Source: Pseudomonas sp. DG56-2 (GTDB taxonomy: Bacteria > Pseudomonadota > Gammaproteobacteria > Pseudomonadales > Pseudomonadaceae). Taken from it: a stretch of 64,000 bases of DNA. The notes below the pieces were generated by a model, which was not told where the DNA came from, ran no database searches, and saw only the letters and a list, made by a program, of their open reading frames with translations. The stretch is taken from NCBI RefSeq assembly GCF_004803755.1, contig NZ_CP032311.1, forward strand, positions 1,566,501-1,630,500, written 5' to 3'. Shown one piece after another: positions 45,092 through 54,700 of this stretch. The translations under genes were made by a program, and so were the position numbers. The number at the start of each line of letters is the position of its first letter. Position 1 is the stretch's first letter.

Positions 45092-47020
45092 ATGGGTAAG
45101 TCGTCAACACTTCATCTCGCCTTGTTTACTGATGAGAATCTTCCGATCCCTCGGGTTCCGGCGGTCGTCAAAGATGAAGCAGGGAACGATAATCCAGAGG
45201 GGATCGTCGCTCGTTCCGCGCTCGATCTGCCGTTGGAGGTAGTGGTGCCGGAATGGGACTTCTCGACCAGGCCTGGCGTTGCTGATGTGCTTGAGCTTGG
45301 CTGGCGCCCGGAAGGTGCTGCTTTTTACCCCATTGACAGCCAAACGCTGATGCCCCCAATCGCGCCGGGGGACAAGGCGTTGCATGTTCCCGCAAATCTA
45401 CTGCTACAGGGTAGCTTCTCGCTGTCCTACCGGGTTACGCGACTCGGCAATACTACCGATTCTTTTATCAAACGCATCACTGTGGATCGGTTGCCTCCCA
45501 ATGAAAATCAAAGGCCCTCGGCTGCGCAATTTCCGGACGACTTGGTCGGCGTTATTACCGATGATTATCTGATTGAGCACGGAGAGGTTGTTGCCAGGGT
45601 TCCGCCCTACCTTGGCCTGCAGGCCTTGGATCGGGCGGTGTTCTATTGGTCTGAGCTCGATCCTTTACCCGATGACACGGTTGAGTTGGGTGCGCGCACA
45701 TTCACTCAGGCGGATATCGATGCCAAGTATTTGCCTTTGCCTGTAGCCGAAGAGGCGGTGCGTGCGGGCGGTGCCGGTAGGCGGTTTCTCTCCTATCGGT
45801 TATATGATTTGGCGGGGAATGAGAGCCCACTTTCCTACGTCGCGCCGATTCAGGTCGATCTGGTTCCAGCGCCATCCAATTTGCCGGCGCCACGGGTTCC
45901 ATTGTCGGTGCGGGGGTTCATCGACCGTCAGCATGCGCGAGACGGGGCCGACGGCCAGGGGGGCGTGACCGTCGAAATTGATGCTTATGATAATGCGCTA
46001 CCCAATCACTTTGTGGTGCTGTCATGGGGTAGTCAGGAGCTTCTCGAGTTCCCAGTTGACCCGAGTGCTTTTCCGTTGGTCGTCTATGTGCCGTGGAGGA
46101 AGCTGATCGGCGACGGCTTGGGTCCTGACAGGGTGCAGGTCAGCTATAGAATTCGCTATGGGGCTTCGTATTCACAACCTTCTCCCAGCACCTTGGTGTC
46201 GTTCGATTTCACCATCGCCGGACAAGACCATGCCAATGCCCCGGCATTGCTGAATCCGACGCTGGCCCTGGTCGAGGTCCGAGGTGTGTTAGGACGCCCC
46301 AATCAACTCACCGCTCAAGATGAAGGGCTCGATGCGCACGTGTTGCTGACCTTGTTCGAGGATCCGCAGCCAGGGGAGTACCTCGAAGTGTTTTGGGGGG
46401 CGGTAGTGGAGCCAGCAGCGCGTTACGACGTCCAGCCTGGCGACGTTGCGGGCAAGCAGTTGGACTTGCTTGTGCCCTGGCGCATTGTCGAGCAGGACAA
46501 GAATAACGTCGCCCTGCCGGTTTATTACGTCACCAATAACGGAGTTAACCAGCAGCAGGCATTAGCCACCGCTGTTTCGGTGGTTATCGTACCGATCGTG
46601 GGCCTGCCGACTCCGGTGTTTCCCCATGCCGATCTTCATGGTTACCTCAATTGCGGTACGGTCCCGGCGTTATGGACGGGGGTCACCATTCATGTGGCCG
46701 GCGATGAAAATTTCGCCCAAGGCGATCTCGTCGAAGTGACCTGGCAAGGTTTTAAAAGCCTGGGAGGCAACGGGCCCATCCCCAGCACACAGCTGGTTAT
46801 TTCACGGGTGTTGAGTTTGGGCGATGCCAAGGACGGTTTTGACGTCGTGGTCCTGCCTTACAGCACGCATATCGAACCGCTGATCGATAATGCTTCGGCG
46901 ACGGCCAGTTATAACTTGATTAAAGCAGACGGTGGATTTGGACGGTCAGCACGTGAGTTGGTGAGCGTTACTCGCAAAATGCCCAGCGGCGACATTTGTG
47001 GCCCCGACAAAGACCGGTAA
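45092..47020 (+). CDS. Modular beta-sandwich repeat protein, paralog A (642 aa)
   Basis: A 642-residue protein with no named domain that I recognise. It consists of about five modules of 110-130 residues. Each has a Pro-rich linker, a strand pattern such as VLELGWRP or VVLSWGSQEL, a VPW... segment and a closing VSYRIRY-type strand, as in Ig-like or fibronectin-like sandwiches. The C-terminal ~270 residues resemble those of the next gene (LPTPVFPHADLHGYLNC versus LPQPSFQNLDLSFPPEEILNC). The frame is open back into tRNA-Gly. The ATG at 45092 is chosen because GGGGA precedes it and the paralog also starts MGK. No signal peptide from this start; a hydrophobic stretch lies just upstream if a start at 45035 were used. 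Confidence 0.75.
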   Translation: MGKSSTLHLALFTDENLPIPRVPAVVKDEAGNDNPEGIVARSALDLPLEVVVPEWDFSTRPGVADVLELGWRPEGAAFYPIDSQTLMPPIAPGDKALHVPANLLLQGSFSLSYRVTRLGNTTDSFIKRITVDRLPPNENQRPSAAQFPDDLVGVITDDYLIEHGEVVARVPPYLGLQALDRAVFYWSELDPLPDDTVELGARTFTQADIDAKYLPLPVAEEAVRAGGAGRRFLSYRLYDLAGNESPLSYVAPIQVDLVPAPSNLPAPRVPLSVRGFIDRQHARDGADGQGGVTVEIDAYDNALPNHFVVLSWGSQELLEFPVDPSAFPLVVYVPWRKLIGDGLGPDRVQVSYRIRYGASYSQPSPSTLVSFDFTIAGQDHANAPALLNPTLALVEVRGVLGRPNQLTAQDEGLDAHVLLTLFEDPQPGEYLEVFWGAVVEPAARYDVQPGDVAGKQLDLLVPWRIVEQDKNNVALPVYYVTNNGVNQQQALATAVSVVIVPIVGLPTPVFPHADLHGYLNCGTVPALWTGVTIHVAGDENFAQGDLVEVTWQGFKSLGGNGPIPSTQLVISRVLSLGDAKDGFDVVVLPYSTHIEPLIDNASATASYNLIKADGGFGRSARELVSVTRKMPSGDICGPDKDR

Positions 47021-47145
47021 ATAACGATTGGGATGCTGTCGACCATCGTTTAAGTAAGACCCTACAGTTTTCATATTAAAACATGACGTCGCTCGCTATG
47101 TCGTGACGTCTTTCGGCTGCACTTATCAATGAAGAGGTTGGCGAT

Positions 47146-49071
47146 ATGGGCAAGAATGAAAATATAACTGCACAACAGGCTCGCATCCACAGTCGGGCGT
47201 TGAGGATGAACACATTCGCTAATTTGGATGATCCGATATTCAATACGGCAAACCCCCTGTTAGCTGATACGAGTGATGATGCGCCTAACCAGCTTCATAC
47301 AGATTATCAAGGGAAGGATCTGAAAATCGATATCCCTCAATTCGAGCAGGGAGGAAATGGCAGGCCGGGTAATATTACTTTGCATTGGCAGGGGGACCCC
47401 ATCGGTACACCGTACGCGTTCACAACACCTATTACAAACTTCCCAGTGACGATGGTACTTCCTGCTTCTGCCACTCGCACGGAAGGCTCATTCCTGTTGC
47501 ACTATGTTGTCAATATTCGAGGCAATATCAGTCAGTCGGCACCCATGACAATTAATATTGACAAGACGGCGCCCAACAATAACGTCGGCGGTGCGCCTGT
47601 ATCATTGCCCGCGGAGGTCGAGGCGAGTGGAATTACCCGGGCGTACTTGGATGCCAATGGTGGAAAAGTACTTGTAACGGTAGATGGCGGCTATGTGGAT
47701 GCCAAGATCGGCGATGTAGTCGAGGTGTGGTACGGCCCTTCGATTCCCCTGGCCAGTAAGGTCGGCGAGGTTACCCGGGCAAATCTTGCCGATCCGATAA
47801 CCTTTGATCTGCTTGAGTCAATGCTTGGGGAGGAGGGGGAGAAGTCACTCTTTTACAAACTCGTGGATCGCAAGGGAAATGCGGGTCCAAATTCTGAATA
47901 CAAGAGGTTCAATGTCGAGCTTACTGCACCGCCTGCTGGATTGGCCCCACCGACGGTTCCGTTGGCAAGTGATGGGTTGATTGATTATGCCGATGTTGTC
48001 GATGGTGTGCGGGTCAACATCGCCCCCTACAGCAATTGGTTTTCCAGGGATTTGGTCATTGTCACCTTCGACGGTATCGATCACGCACCTCAGCAGATGC
48101 CACAGAGTGGTGCCAGTATTCTGCTTCCGTATTCGTTGGTGTTCGGAGGGAATCTGGGGGAAAAAGCGTCGTCAGTCACCTACCGCATTACTCGCGGGGG
48201 CAACTCGTTCGACGGTCCGGGCAGTGCTGATTTCAAGGTGGATCTGCGCACCCCAGGGCCGGATCCTGTCGATCCTCCGGCAGTGGTGCATCCTGGTTTG
48301 AACCTCCCGTCGGTCAAAGGGGCGGTATCTCCCGAAGGTCAATTAAAAGCAGCTGATCGCGACCAGGACGTGGAGGTAACAATCCTCATCTATGACGCGC
48401 CTGCCAAAGGCGAGTATGTACAACTCTACTGGAACGGCGAGGTAGTGCCGGGTGCCCGTTATGAGGTTCAGGGCGACGAAGCCCCGACTTTTCAGATTCC
48501 CTTCGACCTACCTTGGGACATTATCGATGCAGCGGGTAATGGTGACATCCCTGCCCACTACATCGTAGGCCACGCGCTCAACGATAACGTATTGAGTTCT
48601 GCTGCGAGGGTTGTCAACGTCGAAGGCGTGCCTATTGTCTTGCCGCAACCCAGTTTCCAGAACCTTGACCTGTCGTTCCCACCCGAGGAAATTCTCAACT
48701 GCCCATCATTACGCGTCGAGGCCGGTGCCTTGGTGGCGGAAATCGCCGTTCCCAGTGATGATCGGCTGGCTGGTAATGAAATGACATTTTTATATCAAGG
48801 TTGGTCGGATGAGTCGGGTACAGTGCCTATCGATGGGACGGACGATTCTTTCACCTATACACCGTCAGCTGAGGAGGCTGCGAGTGGCTTCACGGTCACA
48901 TTGCCATATGAGACTGCTTTGAAGGAAACCCGCCAGGCTTACGGCAGCATTCATTACACCGTGGCTCTCGGCGGAGTGACTGTCGACTCTCCTAAGCACT
49001 TGGTTATTATCGAGCTGCTGCGCCCCGGTGGTTTCTACTGTGAAATTCCCGCCTCACGATCACGCCCCTAG
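47146..49071 (+). CDS. Modular beta-sandwich repeat protein, paralog B (641 aa)
   Basis: A 641-residue protein related to the preceding gene product over most of its length and of almost identical size. Repeating features are NITLHWQGDPIG, a VVEVWYGP strand, LVIVTFDG and YVQLYWNGEVVPGARYEVQ (paralog A has YLEVFWGAVVEPAARYDVQ). There are about five modules, no signal peptide and no transmembrane segment. A GAGG ribosome site precedes the ATG. Codon use is more AT-rich than in the flanking core genes, suggesting acquisition. Function unknown; a structural or adhesive role is inferred from the architecture only. Confidence 0.78.
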   Translation: MGKNENITAQQARIHSRALRMNTFANLDDPIFNTANPLLADTSDDAPNQLHTDYQGKDLKIDIPQFEQGGNGRPGNITLHWQGDPIGTPYAFTTPITNFPVTMVLPASATRTEGSFLLHYVVNIRGNISQSAPMTINIDKTAPNNNVGGAPVSLPAEVEASGITRAYLDANGGKVLVTVDGGYVDAKIGDVVEVWYGPSIPLASKVGEVTRANLADPITFDLLESMLGEEGEKSLFYKLVDRKGNAGPNSEYKRFNVELTAPPAGLAPPTVPLASDGLIDYADVVDGVRVNIAPYSNWFSRDLVIVTFDGIDHAPQQMPQSGASILLPYSLVFGGNLGEKASSVTYRITRGGNSFDGPGSADFKVDLRTPGPDPVDPPAVVHPGLNLPSVKGAVSPEGQLKAADRDQDVEVTILIYDAPAKGEYVQLYWNGEVVPGARYEVQGDEAPTFQIPFDLPWDIIDAAGNGDIPAHYIVGHALNDNVLSSAARVVNVEGVPIVLPQPSFQNLDLSFPPEEILNCPSLRVEAGALVAEIAVPSDDRLAGNEMTFLYQGWSDESGTVPIDGTDDSFTYTPSAEEAASGFTVTLPYETALKETRQAYGSIHYTVALGGVTVDSPKHLVIIELLRPGGFYCEIPASRSRP

Positions 49072-49090
49072 TTCCAAGTAGGTTGATACG

Positions 49091-49123
49091 AAAAAGGGAA
49101 GCATTTGATGCTTCCCTTTTTTT
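49091..49123. terminator. Bidirectional terminator between paralog B and the autotransporter
   Basis: The stem AAAAAGGGAAGCAT / ATGCTTCCCTTTTT with a 3-base loop and runs of A and T on the two sides. The flanking genes converge. Confidence 0.93.
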
Positions 49124-49142
49124 ATTGCCGTTCGCGGGCGAG

Positions 49143-51413
49143 TTAAAAGCTGTACCGCAAACCTATGTTTACGCCATAAGGCTGCTCAATATGCTCGCCA
49201 TTGGCGTACTCCAGGTCGAGGTGTACCTGTAGACCGTTATTCAATCCCAAAGCCAACCCGGCCCCGAGCTCGCCACGTGAGCCGGACAAGTCATTGTTGA
49301 AGCGATTGTTGTTGACCTTCACTGTGTTGCCTTTGGCGAACTCATGCGCCCAGGCACCCCGTAGGTAGGGTTGCAGTTTGCCGCCATTGGCAAGTTCGAA
49401 CGTACGGCCGGCGGTCATCCCCGCTTTGCCGAGCAACGAATGAGTGCGCTCGCCGTCGGCTTCGAGGCCGTTGTCCAGGTTAATGTCCTTACCTTCAATG
49501 GTCACCGCCGACCATTGCGTGAAAGGTTCGATGAAATAGCCGTCGGACAGTTGCACGTGGCGTCCGAGCTCCAGCGACATGCCGGTCGCGAAGTTGTCGT
49601 AATCGCCTTTGCTGTGGGTGCCATCATTGATCGCCACCTTGGCGCGGTTCTGGAAGCGATTGAGCTTGATCAGCCCGTCGAAGTAGTAGCCGGAGTCGGC
49701 ATCCAGCCAGGTGGTGTATGCACCAATGTAGTAGCTGTCGATGCTGCCAGAGGTGCCTTCGTTGAGGTCCAGATCCGACTTGCTGTAGCCAACCAGCCCC
49801 CCCGCTAGCCATTGCCCGTCACCCCAGGGTAGGCGCCCATCGGCACCCAACGATAGACCATGCTGATTCTGCTGATAACCGGTACCGCTGGCATCGGCGA
49901 CGTTGTATTTATTGCCGTAGCTACGCATCCACAAGCCGGGCTGCCCCCCGTTGAAGCGCAACTCTCCCATACGACTACGCAGGGAAGTCAGCTCGCCATA
50001 CCAGACCGTTGGGGCGGTATTGAACAAGGCCATCACCGTGCGGGTACCCGGGCTAACAGTGCGCTTTTCCGGATCGAGGTACCAGTCGGTGCCACCAGCA
50101 CCGTTGGCCGCGGACGACAGTTCGTACGCCCAGGCGCCGACCGCTACGGGTCTGCCGTTAGCCAGGCTGAAGTTTGCATCGCCTGCGTCGGTGCGAACAA
50201 CGGTCAACTGCTCAGGAGCAAGAGGGTCTGTACCGGAGTCGGTGATCTGCAACTGATGGCTGCCTGTCGCCTGACCGACATTGAGCACATCATGCTCATT
50301 GGTGCTGAAATCCACATTCATCGCGAACACCCCAGCGCCGCTGAGGGTGGCGACGTCGAGGGTGTAGAAGTTCTTGCCTGAACCCATATTTACCAGGCCG
50401 CCGTTCATCGTCAAGGTGCCCAGCTGAGTTGTTTCTGTCATGTTGAAACTTGACTGATCGCTAATGCTCAGTTGTTCGACATTCACCAATCGACCGGTGA
50501 AGGCCGACTGATTTTCGAGCGACAGTGACCCGGTACTGCCGGCCTCCACTTCGAAGTTACCGTTCCAGCGCGTTTGATCCAGTGCAAGGTTGGCAGTGCT
50601 GTTGCCATTGACCTGAACATCGCTACTCAGATCACTGCGGCGAAGAGCGACTGTGGCGGTGGAGGCATCGCGGACCAGCAGCGCTACGTTGTCTTGGCCG
50701 ACTAGCTTGGTACCGTTGTGTATTTCGATCGTGGCATTGACGCCTTCTTCGATCAACAGTGCAGGACCTGTACGGCCAGTGACCTCAGCGTTATCCAGTA
50801 CCAGCGTTGGCGACGTGAGATTTTCAGGGTCGCTTGCCAGCAGGATACCGCTGACATCTCCACTGATTTGGCTGCCGACCGCGATCACTTCTCCACCAAG
50901 AATGTTGATGCCACTGCTGCCGAGGTCGCGGCCGGTAATTGACGTATTGCTCAATTGCAGGGTGCTGCCCCCCGTGACCTGTGCCCCAACAAAACCGCCA
51001 ACGATGTTGCTGTCGTTTACCGTTACCTGGGAGCCTGTGGTGGAACCGATCTGGCGATTTACCGACAAGCCGGATGAGTCGGCGCTGATATTGGCGTTAT
51101 TCACCGTGGCCGTGCTGTTGGTCACGCTTAATCCATCGAATACCCCGCCTGCGATGGCTCCGCCATTGAACTCGAGGGTGGAGCCCGAGTTGATGCTCAG
51201 GGTTCGGGTGGTCGCACCATTGACGGTCAAGGAGCTGCTGTTGAGTACGGTATAGCCATCCACAGGAGTCGACTCATCGATGACCAGGTCGTCGCCATTG
51301 TCGATAACGGCTGCGCTGGCCAATGACGTAACGAGGAACAACGGTATAAAAATAAATAGCGCTGATTTGATTGGGAAGGGCGGTGCTAATGAGCTGTTAC
51401 TTGGCATAGTCAT
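49143..51413 (-). CDS. Autotransporter with pertactin-like passenger
   Basis: A 756-residue type Va secreted protein. The signal peptide has a long hydrophobic core (about 16-34, ALFIFIPLFLVTSLASAA). The passenger (about 35-470) is Ser/Thr/Asn-rich with beta-helix-like repeats (LQLSNTSITGRDL, LVLDNAEVTGRTG). The C-terminal ~265 residues form the autotransporter barrel (WMRSYGNKYNVADASGTGYQ onward), ending in the required Phe (GLRYSF). No catalytic motif is seen in the passenger, so adhesion or aggregation is more likely than protease activity. It is transcribed opposite to its neighbours. Confidence 0.92.
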   Translation of the reverse strand: MTMPSNSSLAPPFPIKSALFIFIPLFLVTSLASAAVIDNGDDLVIDESTPVDGYTVLNSSSLTVNGATTRTLSINSGSTLEFNGGAIAGGVFDGLSVTNSTATVNNANISADSSGLSVNRQIGSTTGSQVTVNDSNIVGGFVGAQVTGGSTLQLSNTSITGRDLGSSGINILGGEVIAVGSQISGDVSGILLASDPENLTSPTLVLDNAEVTGRTGPALLIEEGVNATIEIHNGTKLVGQDNVALLVRDASTATVALRRSDLSSDVQVNGNSTANLALDQTRWNGNFEVEAGSTGSLSLENQSAFTGRLVNVEQLSISDQSSFNMTETTQLGTLTMNGGLVNMGSGKNFYTLDVATLSGAGVFAMNVDFSTNEHDVLNVGQATGSHQLQITDSGTDPLAPEQLTVVRTDAGDANFSLANGRPVAVGAWAYELSSAANGAGGTDWYLDPEKRTVSPGTRTVMALFNTAPTVWYGELTSLRSRMGELRFNGGQPGLWMRSYGNKYNVADASGTGYQQNQHGLSLGADGRLPWGDGQWLAGGLVGYSKSDLDLNEGTSGSIDSYYIGAYTTWLDADSGYYFDGLIKLNRFQNRAKVAINDGTHSKGDYDNFATGMSLELGRHVQLSDGYFIEPFTQWSAVTIEGKDINLDNGLEADGERTHSLLGKAGMTAGRTFELANGGKLQPYLRGAWAHEFAKGNTVKVNNNRFNNDLSGSRGELGAGLALGLNNGLQVHLDLEYANGEHIEQPYGVNIGLRYSF

Positions 51414-51738
51414 AATCCTGTTGGCTGCAGTCGGAGGCAGAGCGGAGTGGAACTATTTAATCGATCCTTGTCAGAAAGGTCTGTAGGAAAACTCATCAAA
51501 CAGTGCGCTCACAATCACCGCAAAAGGCACGTAGGTCATGCGCTACTTTGAGTCGGGCGTAATAGCAAGTGTCGAAGTTTCCCACTGCTTTGCCTACCTG
51601 TTAATTTTGTCAGTAGACACATGTTTTGGAATGAACTACAGGTTGCGTAGTTTCTACAGGCACCTAACAAAAATGCCAGTTGGAACTAGTCCTCTTCAGG
51701 TATTCAATGACGCTAACTGACTGATCGAGGAAGGGCCC
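51414..51738. other. Divergent intergenic region between autotransporter and giant gene
   Basis: A 325-base region that should hold both divergent promoters. A 60-codon open frame at 51538-51720 lacks an RBS and looks non-coding. No operator or clear -35/-10 pair was identified. Confidence 0.4.
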
Positions 51739-54700
51739 ATGCCATCGTTATTCGAAGATAGTGAATCAAACACGGAACAAAGTTCGCCGATGTTGGCGGC
51801 GCCTCGATTATTGGTCGAGCTGGAAGTTCCAGGTAAGACCGGGCCGGTTCCGAGTGGTGAGTGGGGCATCAATATAGCTGCCGCGCGCGAGAACTTTCCG
51901 CGCGAGGGGCTGCAGGTCTACGTTCCAGCCTGGCCGCAGATGGGGCGAGGCGATAGTGTCGCTGTGCTGTTGGCAGGCACTGAGATCACGCGTAAAACCG
52001 TTGGCGCGGATGAGGTCGGTGCGCGGCAAACGCTGTTCATTCCGTCCAATCGGATTACCGATGGTCGTACGACCATCAATTATCGGGTCACGCGTGTGGG
52101 CCAAGTGCCGGAGGATTCTGCCGTGACCGAGGTACTGGTCAAGCTCGACCGCCCGGGCGGGCAAGACCAGAACGGCAGTTTGCCAGGCCATTCTGAATTG
52201 AAGCTGAGCTTACCGGCGCAGATCATCAAGGATGGTGTTGACAAGGAGGCCGCCGCCAAAGGGGTAGTGGCCACGATTGAACCTTACCCCTTCATGGCCG
52301 AATACGATGAGATTCGACTGACGTGGGGTGGCCAGTTCGTCTTTCATACTGTCACCGAGAGTGAGGTGGGTAGTGCCATTGAAATAACGGTGGACGAAAC
52401 GACCATTCTGGCAGCGGGGGACTCAGGTAATGACGGCCTGGCAGTCGCGTTCGAAATCTATGATCTGGTGGACAACAAGTCTGAAGATTGGAGCGCCGAA
52501 ATTCGGGTGGTCGTAGACACTGGCAATTCGAGGTTGAATGCCGGGATCGTTAAGGAAGCCAGAAACAACACGTTGGACCTCGACGCGCTGGGCCTTGCGC
52601 CAGTGACACTCCAGGTGATTGCCCTGCCTCCCGATTTTGAGCACGGCGATGAAATCATTGTCACGTTGGCGGGCACTACTGCCGAGGGTGTCGCGGTCGA
52701 CATCGACTATCCGCCGCAGGCCATCGACAACCTGCCGCATGTCTATGAAATCGCAGTCGCCAATAGCGACGTGCGACGCTTGGCCAAGACTCAAGGTGCT
52801 TTCAAGTACAGGCTAGTGAAGTCGGACGGGTCGGTGCAACACGCCAGGGGGCAATTCGTAACCATTGTTGGTGAACCAACGCAACTGGCCGCACCGATTG
52901 CCAAAGATGCCGAACAGGGCAGTCTGGACCCCCTGTTGCCATTCACGACCATTGAAGTGCCTTGGGACGAGTCCATGGCCGCGGGCCAGGTCCTCAATCT
53001 GCAATGGTACGGCACCAGGCCAGATGACAGCGTGTACTTCCCGGAACTAATGCCTCACGACATAACCAACGGTGAAGCGAGCGCCAAGCTGCCCATCGAG
53101 TTTCATGTCGAAGGCAAGCACCTACAAGCCATCGAGGGCGGTGGGCTCGAGCTTTATTATGAACTTATCAACGATCAGGGAACAGTGCGAAAGTCACTGA
53201 CTACGGCCCGATTCAATATCGGTCAGCCCAGAGCTGAATTGCCAGCGCCGATTGTCAAAGATGCCACCGGCGATGTACTTGATCCAGGAAACTTGCCACC
53301 AAACGGCACCACTTTATATGTGAAGTCTTATACCGGCATTGCCATTGGCGACACGTTGTATTTCTCCTGGCAGGGATCCGCGACCGGCAACGATGAAGAT
53401 TCAATCAGAATCAACGCCAATAACATAGGTCGTTCCGAATTTGCTTTGGCGATCTCGCTGGATAAGGTCAAGGACAACCAGGGTGGCACCGTCAAGGCTT
53501 CGTATTGGGTGCAGCGCGCCGATGGGCGTGTCAGCAACTCCGATGTACTGAGGCTGCACATTGGAGAGCGACAGGTGCAATTGCCGGCGCCAGCGGTCGC
53601 TGAAGCAGATGCTGAGGGGGTGATCGACCCTGGTGGTGTACCTGGTGGTGCAACGGTAGTGATCGCCAGCGCAGCTGAGCTGGCGGTAGGCGACAGCGTC
53701 AGGGTTGTGCTCAGTGGGAAAGTTGCAGATGAACAGACGCATCGGGTGACTGAGGTGGGTGAGCAGCATTTCAATTTGCCCTATGCAGTAGTCAAAGCCA
53801 ATGAGAACAGCAGCATTGAATTGCAGTATCACGTGCAGCGTGGCGGTAGAGAAGTTGAGGAATCTTCACCGATTGCCGTGTTTGATATACGCGTCAAGGT
53901 TGGGAAGGGGCGGTTGAAAGTCTTGGGCGCTCGGCGCAACCGCAGCAATTGCCATTCACATACCTCTCCTAGTTATCTGCATGCCTTCGATGCCGAGACC
54001 AACCTTCCGCTGCAGGCCGAGTGGAAATACACCACGGATGAGCGGTGGACGCTGTCCACTCGTTGGCGGGACACCGAACCGCAGTTGTTGCTGCAAGTGC
54101 GTACCGCTGATGACCAGGTGATGGTCAACCCTGCCAATGTTTTTGGTAATGGCGATATTAATAGCACTTCGCCGGGTGAGTCTGCTTTCGTCGCGCTTCG
54201 AGATGACGGTAGTCTCCGTGCTTGGGGGCATCCCGATACCGGTGGTGTTGTTCCAGACCATGTTAAAGAGCTTAGCGACTTCGTTGAAGTCAGTTGCTCT
54301 GCCCGCGCTTGTGCCGCACGGCGGGTCGAAGGGACTGTAGTGGCTTGGGGACGTGGGAGTTTTGGGGGCGATATGGGCAGTATTTCGCCCACCGGTTTTA
54401 TCCAGACGGTTGCCTCAGGTATGGCAATCGCGGGCTTGAAACGTTCAGGGGTAAGGGCTTGGGCGGGCGACAACATCGGTTGGGGCGCAACTGTGCCTGA
54501 TGATATTGCTAATCGGGACGACATCATCAAGCTGGTAGGAGGGGGAGGAGGTACGTTTGCTGGATTGCTTGGCGATGGGCGTTTGGTTGCCTGGGGGCTA
54601 TGGGATTCAGGAGGAGTGGTCCCGGGTGAAGTCGCCGCACTGAATAATTTCGTTGACGTTAAAGCTAATCGCTTCGCCATTGCTGCGTTGCGTGGTAATG

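Noticed and set aside
51538..51720. A 60-codon frame in the divergent promoter region
   Set aside because: No RBS, no coding bias and no recognisable features.
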